NCBI GenBank assembly: GCA_964407285.1
Contig: CAYOVG010000037.1
Location: 1-28,941, forward strand
Length of the DNA: 28,941 nt
Direction of reading: 5' to 3'
From: CAYOVG01 sp964407285
GTDB lineage: Bacteria > Desulfobacterota > Syntrophobacteria > Syntrophobacterales > Syntrophobacteraceae
A model generated the notes under the pieces. It made no database searches. It was given only the letters and a program-made list of their open reading frames with translations, and was not told the DNA's origin. Each line of letters starts with the position of its first letter. The stretch's first letter is position 1. Made by a program: the position numbers and the translations under genes. This document shows, one piece after another, positions 24,603 to 28,941 of this stretch.

Positions 24603-25994
24603 TCACGGCCCCGGTTCCACGATGATCGAGGAAGCGCGCGGCTCCACAACGGGGAACATCTGCGATTCTTTGGATCGACCCCGGTAGATCGTCACATACC
24701 GATGCCGCTCCTCTTCCGCTCCATAGAGGGTTTCTCTGCTCGATCCGCCATCGGTAGGTGCAACATCCCGGTCGCCGTAATTCCGCACAATGAGTTTCAA
24801 GTCCGAGGAAACGGAGAGCAGCGCCAATTTCTCCGCTTGCGCCGGCGTTGCAAGAAGGGTTACCAGTTTGGCGGACTTGGAAAAGGAGCCCTCACCGGTT
24901 CTTGACGGCTCCCCGTTATCCGTGGGTCCGTCCGCACAGGCCGCACCGTCGCAATACGCGTCTCCGGATATCCGGGCGCCCATGTTCGTCATGCGTGGAC
25001 CGGCGTCAAGGCCTTTACCCGCTTCGACATCATCCGCCACGGCGAGTACTTCCATGTTCTGGAGAATGATTTTCGAATAGGTCTGCTCTCCGGCGACCAT
25101 GAGTTCCTGTCCGGGCAGATTTCTTCCTTGATGCGGGCGCACTTCGATGAAAGGATGCACCCCTACGACGTCCACTAGGTTCCCTTGCCGCAGAAAACCG
25201 CAAATTCCATCCATGCCGCTCACGGCAATCGTAACGGCGCGCATGCCCGTCGGAACGCGCTCGTCGTAAGACCGGTCCCGCACTTCTTTCCGGCGACCGA
25301 ACTCCGACAAGCTGTGGGGGCCCATTATGGCGGAGAATAAGACCTCGCGGCCGTATTCCTGTTGGTCCGCCTCCCGATTCCGCGCCACAAGTCTCAACAC
25401 CGCTCCATCGGACGCCGCCAGCGCTTTAGCCTCGTCCGTCCTCACTACCAGAGTCACGGCCTTGGTCCTACCCTCGCCCCGCTCCGAAATCGAGTGCACT
25501 CGGGCCGCCTTGACAAGCACGCGTGCAATTCTGTGGCTGGAGTCGCGCGGCAGAGCGCTGGAGGCAATGACATCCACCCAATCACCCGAAGCAATGCCCC
25601 CGGACAAGGCGGATGCTCCGTCCACAGCCAGGGTTATGGCCCTGTGTCCACTAGGAATGCTCTCGGACAAGCCCCATCGGGATTCAGGTTTCAGAGCAAG
25701 AAGCATGGATTCCAGGATGGGAACGTTTTCATCGATGGACTGCGCAGCCACCCTGCCGGAAACCTCTTCCACGCTCTTGAAATACCCCGGCGGCGGTCTA
25801 TTATCAGACCATTCCGTAAGCTTTAGTTTTTCGGGCGTCAATGCCTCCCCCATAGCCACGGGCTCCTTGGAGACTACCAATATCGTCTTCGTGTCCACAG
25901 GTTTTTCCAAGTACCGCGATACGCCTTTTGCCGCCAAGTATGCCAGAACGACGGCCAGGACAATGAACCCGATCAAGCTCCGCCGGGAAGTCAT
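24603..25994 (-). CDS. cpaB: CpaB/RcpC-like pilus assembly protein with two RcpC modules (second copy)
   Basis: A 463-aa periplasmic pilus-assembly protein, anchored by an N-terminal helix (~7-24). An SAF-type domain (~37-100) is followed by two RcpC modules instead of the usual one. Module 1 (~116-205) contains GHRAITLAVDGASALSGG, GDWVDVIASSAL and DEAKALAASDGAVLRLV. Module 2 (~249-405) contains GMRAVTIAVSGMDGICGF, GNLVDVVGV and ILQNMEVLAVADD, then, after a ~50-residue low-complexity insertion with Cys348 and Cys353, TPAQAEKLALLSVSSDLKLIV. CpaB/RcpC is thought to stabilise or regulate the secretin. ATG 25994 is preferred; GTG 26027 is an in-frame alternative. It lies 164 bp after the first copy. 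Most CpaB proteins are ~250-300 aa, so the duplication explains the extra length. Confidence 0.88.
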   Translation of the reverse strand: MTSRRSLIGFIVLAVVLAYLAAKGVSRYLEKPVDTKTILVVSKEPVAMGEALTPEKLKLTEWSDNRPPPGYFKSVEEVSGRVAAQSIDENVPILESMLLALKPESRWGLSESIPSGHRAITLAVDGASALSGGIASGDWVDVIASSALPRDSSHRIARVLVKAARVHSISERGEGRTKAVTLVVRTDEAKALAASDGAVLRLVARNREADQQEYGREVLFSAIMGPHSLSEFGRRKEVRDRSYDERVPTGMRAVTIAVSGMDGICGFLRQGNLVDVVGVHPFIEVRPHQGRNLPGQELMVAGEQTYSKIILQNMEVLAVADDVEAGKGLDAGPRMTNMGARISGDAYCDGAACADGPTDNGEPSRTGEGSFSKSAKLVTLLATPAQAEKLALLSVSSDLKLIVRNYGDRDVAPTDGGSSRETLYGAEEERHRYVTIYRGRSKESQMFPVVEPRASSIIVEPGP

Positions 25995-26047
25995 GGGAGC
26001 GCCTTCCCAGTCCGGTCCAAAAGACACTCTGCTCTGTTTCGGTTCAT
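25991..26047 (-). CDS. Possible 18-codon leader ORF before the second cpaB
   Basis: ATG 26047 opens MNRNRAECLLDRTGKALP and stops with TGA overlapping the ATG of the second cpaB (ATGA at 25994-25991). This is the same overlap arrangement used elsewhere in the operon, so translational coupling is possible. The ribosome-binding site is weak, and an ORF this short arises easily by chance. Confidence 0.2.
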   Translation of the reverse strand: MNRNRAECLLDRTGKALP

Positions 26048-26157
26048 GTTCCGTCTCTCGTCATTACGACGTATCGCATCGCACCCCTCACCAGAAACCT
26101 TCCGAAGCCGTGCGTGCATCGTTTCCCTGAGCCTGACCCCAATATGGTGAATCACTG

Positions 26158-27453
26158 TTATGGAACACGTACGTCGCTGAAACTCTCTACATCCACCCGG
26201 CCGCCGCGATGGATTTCCACTTCGTAGACTAGTTCTTCGGGTTTGAAGAAAACATCGAGAATCTTGATCCCCTGAGTGTCCACAATCTCGCTCTCTTGGG
26301 GGTTCCTGCGGACGATCTTGAACTTGGCGCCGCCGTCGTAGGTCACGGCGATGAGCCTTTCCGCCTGCGTCGGTGTCAGCAACAGAGTGGCAAGCCAATC
26401 CTCCCCGCCACCCTGTTGTCCTCCGGGCAGACTGTCGAGCTCGTCTTCCACCGCCATCAGTTCCACGTTCTGAAGGATCGTCCTGGCCAGACGGGATGTT
26501 TCCAATCGCGTGCCCATGCGCCCGGATTCCGCGCCCTCACGGGCAAGGTCTCCCGTCATCGTTACGGCGATAACGTCGACCTTGTTTCCGGGAAAGAACT
26601 GCCCGCAAATACCGTCTTCCCTGGATACACGAACGGTAACGGCACGCATGCCGCCCGGTATGCGTCGGTTGAAATCCAGGTCTTTCTCCGCCCATATCCG
26701 CTCCAGATCGGACAGTCTCTTGGGACCCAGGGAAGGAATATAAATGTATTCCTCGCCGACTCCTCCACTTCCTTTTCCGGAACGAGCCACCAGGCGGAGT
26801 CGTGCTCCTTCGCATGCAGCCAATACGTTCGCCTCGTCCGGGTTCACGGCCAATATGACCGAGGTCACCCGTCCGGTCCTGTCAGACGACCCGGGAAACA
26901 AGGACCCCCTTTTCTCCTGCAACACGGAGAGCACCTTGATCTTCTCGAGCACCACGCGGGATACTTGATTCTCCCTTCCCCCCGCCAACGCGCTCGTTGC
27001 GATGACGTCCACCGTATCTCCGGGGTTCAACGCGCCCGAAATACCGGAAGCCTCGTCCACCTTGATGGCAATGGCGCGCTGGCCGGGAGAAAGCCACCCG
27101 GCAACACTCTGATTTGCGGACGGGACTTCCGGCATGAGATGATCATTCGTGACGAAATCGCCTTTTCCGATGGGACGCGCCGCGATTCTTCCCGTCACGT
27201 GTTCCATCCGTGTGAATGCACCCGATGGGATTTCGTTGGCGGGACGCGTTACGGCCTGCAACTTCCGTGAGACCAGAAGGTCACCGGGCGCCACATCCTC
27301 TACGGCCACGACCGCACGAAGCAAAGGGGTTTGCGGTTCTCTGACGAGCCGGGACACCGCCTTGTAGGCGAGGAACGCCAGGAAAAAGCCCAACGCCAGA
27401 ATCAGAACGCCTTTGATTCTCACCAACGAGGCGTTCCGGCTTTGTGGACTCAT
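26158..27453 (-). CDS. cpaB: CpaB/RcpC-like pilus assembly protein with two RcpC modules (first copy)
   Basis: A 431-aa protein with a membrane anchor (~12-30), an SAF-type domain (~44-105) and two successive RcpC modules. Module 1 (~122-225): PGQRAIAIKVDEASGISG, PGDTVDVIATSAL, VVLEKIKVLSV, NPDEANVLAACEGARLRLV. Module 2 (~267-385): GGMRAVTVRVSREDGICG, PGNKVDVIAV, TILQNVELMAVED, TPTQAERLIAVTYDGGAKFKI. Corresponding elements are in the same order, showing internal duplication. The C-terminal ~45 residues are a distinct beta-rich tail. Its ATG overlaps the TadE stop by four bases (ATGA). Together with the neighbouring cpaB copy it gives four RcpC modules in one Tad island. Function as in CpaB/RcpC: periplasmic pilus assembly factor near the secretin. 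Confidence 0.9.
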   Translation of the reverse strand: MSPQSRNASLVRIKGVLILALGFFLAFLAYKAVSRLVREPQTPLLRAVVAVEDVAPGDLLVSRKLQAVTRPANEIPSGAFTRMEHVTGRIAARPIGKGDFVTNDHLMPEVPSANQSVAGWLSPGQRAIAIKVDEASGISGALNPGDTVDVIATSALAGGRENQVSRVVLEKIKVLSVLQEKRGSLFPGSSDRTGRVTSVILAVNPDEANVLAACEGARLRLVARSGKGSGGVGEEYIYIPSLGPKRLSDLERIWAEKDLDFNRRIPGGMRAVTVRVSREDGICGQFFPGNKVDVIAVTMTGDLAREGAESGRMGTRLETSRLARTILQNVELMAVEDELDSLPGGQQGGGEDWLATLLLTPTQAERLIAVTYDGGAKFKIVRRNPQESEIVDTQGIKILDVFFKPEELVYEVEIHRGGRVDVESFSDVRVP

Positions 27454-27860
27454 GGAAACACCATGACGGCCGTGGCGTTGAGCGATTCCGGGAGAAGCGC
27501 GGAAGGCAGAAACCGGGTGAGCGGCTCGTATCTCCAGGCAAGCACCGATACGTACACGCGTTTGGGGAAATCGGACAGCACCCGCGCATCGACTTGCTCC
27601 GGATCCAGGACTCCGACCCAGAATGCGTCCACGGTCTGAATTCGGGCAATATCGCGCGCCGCTTCCTCCTCATTCGTTTTAATTGCCGATCGCGCACCGG
27701 TGGATACGGCGTTGGTGAGGACAATCTGATGTACCATCAGCCATCCGTATTCCATGATGGAAAACAGAATGAAAAGAAGGATGGGGAGAACCATAGCGAA
27801 CTCGATGCATGAAACCCCGTTTTGGCCCTTTTCCCCATGTAAAACGAAAGGCGGTCTCAT
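27450..27860 (-). CDS. tadE: TadE-like minor pseudopilin
   Basis: A 136-aa pseudopilin of the TadE type. The N-terminus has the prepilin-peptidase site QNGVSCIEFAMVLPILL: cleavage after Gly15, with Glu20 and Phe21 at the +5 and +6 positions, followed by one membrane helix (~21-45). The remaining ~90 residues are periplasmic and contain no other domain I recognise. The start is set at ATG 27860 because it places the cleavage site correctly; upstream in-frame starts (to 27998) would overlap the preceding peptidase gene and add a hydrophilic leader. It starts 23 bp after the prepilin peptidase gene and its stop overlaps cpaB. Confidence 0.85.
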   Translation of the reverse strand: MRPPFVLHGEKGQNGVSCIEFAMVLPILLFILFSIMEYGWLMVHQIVLTNAVSTGARSAIKTNEEEAARDIARIQTVDAFWVGVLDPEQVDARVLSDFPKRVYVSVLAWRYEPLTRFLPSALLPESLNATAVMVFP

Positions 27861-27883
27861 CCGTACCCGGTTCCTCGTTTCCT

Positions 27884-28384
27884 TCAGTCCAGAAGTCCAA
27901 ACAATAAGCAGGTGAATGCGGCAAGGACCATCGGCACTGCGTATGGTATCCCCCGACTGCGTACATCGGCAGCCGTTTTCTCCATGAAGAAGGCCCACCG
28001 TCTCACGCGTTCAGGGAACGCTTCCCCCGGCCAATGGAGCGGCAGCATCACCGCCATGGCCATGGCTCCACCCCACAGGGATCCGAACAGAAAAACGTAC
28101 ACTATGCCTGCGGGTCCCAGCCAGGCCCCCGCGGCGCACAACAGCTTCACGTCGCCGCCTCCCACGCCCCCCAGAAGATAGGGCGGCGCAGAGAGGAAAA
28201 AGCCCACGATAGCGCCTTGGAACGACGGGATGGTTCCTTCGGGGAACCCTGAGAACAGCGTATGGAACAAGACTCCCGCGATAGCGGCGGGCACGGTCAG
28301 CCAATTCGGAATCCTGCGGTTCCACACGTCCTGATAGACCGCGATCCCCAACCAGAAACCGGTCAGGAAGTAGAGCGAACTCAT
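27884..28384 (-). CDS. tadV: Prepilin peptidase TadV/CpaA (A24 family)
   Basis: A 166-aa integral membrane aspartic peptidase that cleaves the leader of Flp and the TadE-type pseudopilins. The two catalytic aspartates are present: Asp19 in YQDVWNRRIPN and Asp78 in the GGVGGGDVKLL (GxGD) motif. About six hydrophobic segments can be seen. It is the short Tad type, lacking the N-methylating domain of the larger type IV PilD enzymes. ATG 28384 and ATG 28393 are both possible starts and neither has a strong ribosome-binding site; a longer start at 28441 is unlikely. The 186-bp gap to flp contains no gene. Confidence 0.9.
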   Translation of the reverse strand: MSSLYFLTGFWLGIAVYQDVWNRRIPNWLTVPAAIAGVLFHTLFSGFPEGTIPSFQGAIVGFFLSAPPYLLGGVGGGDVKLLCAAGAWLGPAGIVYVFLFGSLWGGAMAMAVMLPLHWPGEAFPERVRRWAFFMEKTAADVRSRGIPYAVPMVLAAFTCLLFGLLD

Positions 28385-28570
28385 GCTACGCATCCATTCA
28401 ACACGTCCCGCACAAGCCCATAACACACCGGCGGAAAGCACGATCGAACGGGGCCGGGTCCTGAAGGATGAGATCCACGCGGGATCCGGCGCAAAGAGAA
28501 AGGACCGGGATAAACATCACGGATCACACGCTTCGGCATCCTGCGGGCAATCCTTAACGGCGCCTTTCCG

Positions 28571-28741
28571 TCACTCCGCGCCACGAAGGCTTTCAATGAT
28601 CTTCTCAAACTTCTCGGTAATCGCGTCACCGAGGTTAGTGAGGGCGGCTATGGCTGCAATCGCCACAAGGGAAGCAATCAAGGCATACTCGATGGCGGTC
28701 ACGCCCGACTCATCTTCCCAAAGCGCTCTCAGTTTTTTCAT
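28571..28741 (-). CDS. flp: Flp-family major pilin
   Basis: A 56-aa Flp prepilin, the building block of the Tad pilus. The leader MKKLRALWEDESG is cut after Gly13, giving a mature start VTAIEYALIASL with the diagnostic Glu-Tyr (Glu18-Tyr19) at +5/+6, then a single long hydrophobic helix and a short polar end (FEKIIESLRGAE). ATG 28741 has GGAG 8 nt upstream. A longer in-frame start at 28885 would prepend 48 hydrophilic residues before the leader and run through the promoter, so it is rejected. It is first in the operon, as is usual. Confidence 0.95.
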   Translation of the reverse strand: MKKLRALWEDESGVTAIEYALIASLVAIAAIAALTNLGDAITEKFEKIIESLRGAE

Positions 28742-28816
28742 GGCCGGATCTCCTGTCCACAATTGAGTAGGGAAAGCAACCCATCCTTTCTTGACGCGCA
28801 AGGAGTTCAATGTGGG

Positions 28817-28822
28817 ATTATA
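28817..28822 (-). promoter_or_regulatory. Predicted -10 box of the tad operon promoter
   Basis: A perfect TATAAT on the minus strand gives a predicted start near 28810 and a ~70-nt leader to flp. The expected -35 position reads GATCTT, a poor match to TTGACA, which suggests dependence on an activator. A small palindrome TTGCGCGTCAA (about 28791-28801) lies in the leader. Confidence 0.55.
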
Positions 28823-28844
28823 TGATACGTCGCCGGGAAAAGAT

Positions 28845-28873
28845 CGCACTATATTGCGCAATAGCCGCACTAT
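28845..28873. promoter_or_regulatory. Operator-like repeats upstream of flp
   Basis: ATAGTGCG (read on the minus strand) occurs at 28852-28845 and again at 28873-28866, a 21-bp period equal to two DNA turns. Between them is the perfect 12-bp palindrome TATTGCGCAATA (28852-28863). Relative to the predicted start the repeats cover about -35 to -63, where a response-regulator-type activator would bind. Confidence 0.5.
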
Positions 28874-28941
28874 CTTGTTATTCACCTACCTGAATCCGTG
28901 ACGTATTTTTCTGCGTAGTCGGTTTCACAGGTTTGGGGACA

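Noticed and set aside
24467..24649. A 60-codon frame in the gap between cpaB and the N-domain gene
   Set aside because: It overlaps the cpaB end in another frame, is Arg-rich, has no ribosome-binding site and no signal; the 140-bp gap shows no other feature.
28571..28885. Long 104-aa version of the Flp pilin
   Set aside because: The extra 48 residues lie before the prepilin leader and would be read from inside the promoter; ATG 28741 has the ribosome-binding site.

Overview
The window carries three gene blocks typical of a high-GC Gram-negative bacterium. An outer-membrane secretin and lipoprotein signals show the double membrane. The gene mix (large multidomain polysaccharide glycosyltransferases, a short ThiC, a complete Tad pilus island) would fit Desulfobacterota or a similar deep proteobacterial lineage. 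That placement is an impression from the gene mix, not a measured result.

Block 1 (about 435-10806, + strand) looks like part of a surface-polysaccharide locus. In order it holds: a methyltransferase / coiled-coil / GT4 glycosyltransferase fusion; a heparinase II/III-family protein; an ABC-exporter-like membrane protein whose ATPase domain has lost its ATP-binding motifs; a CapK / phenylacetate-CoA-ligase-like adenylating enzyme; and a multi-pass GT39-like protein. Two copies of a ~150 bp imperfectly palindromic repeat (6959-7108 and 8568-8729) flank the CapK-like gene in the same orientation. A third copy lies at 12923-13072.

Block 2 (10885-15062) is housekeeping. It holds a YifB/ComM-type AAA+ ATPase (+), a small secreted protein with its own promoter (+), and thiC (-). 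thiC is preceded by a clear TPP riboswitch with a sigma-70 promoter placed exactly in front of the aptamer and a ~350 nt leader.

Block 3 (28822 down to 15294, - strand) is a complete Tad (Flp) pilus island read as one tightly spaced operon: flp pilin, prepilin peptidase, TadE, two CpaB/RcpC proteins, a stand-alone secretin-type N-terminal domain, the secretin, TadZ, TadA, TadB, TadC, TadD, TadG and a terminal small lipoprotein. A TATAAT box with a poor -35 region lies upstream of flp. Paired 8-bp direct repeats flank a 12-bp palindrome there, which suggests an activator-controlled promoter.

The most unusual items are the pseudo-ABC protein, the fourfold RcpC module (two tandem genes, each internally duplicated), the solitary paralogue of the secretin N-domain, and the repeat family. 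No tRNA, rRNA, CRISPR array, transposase or integrase was seen.
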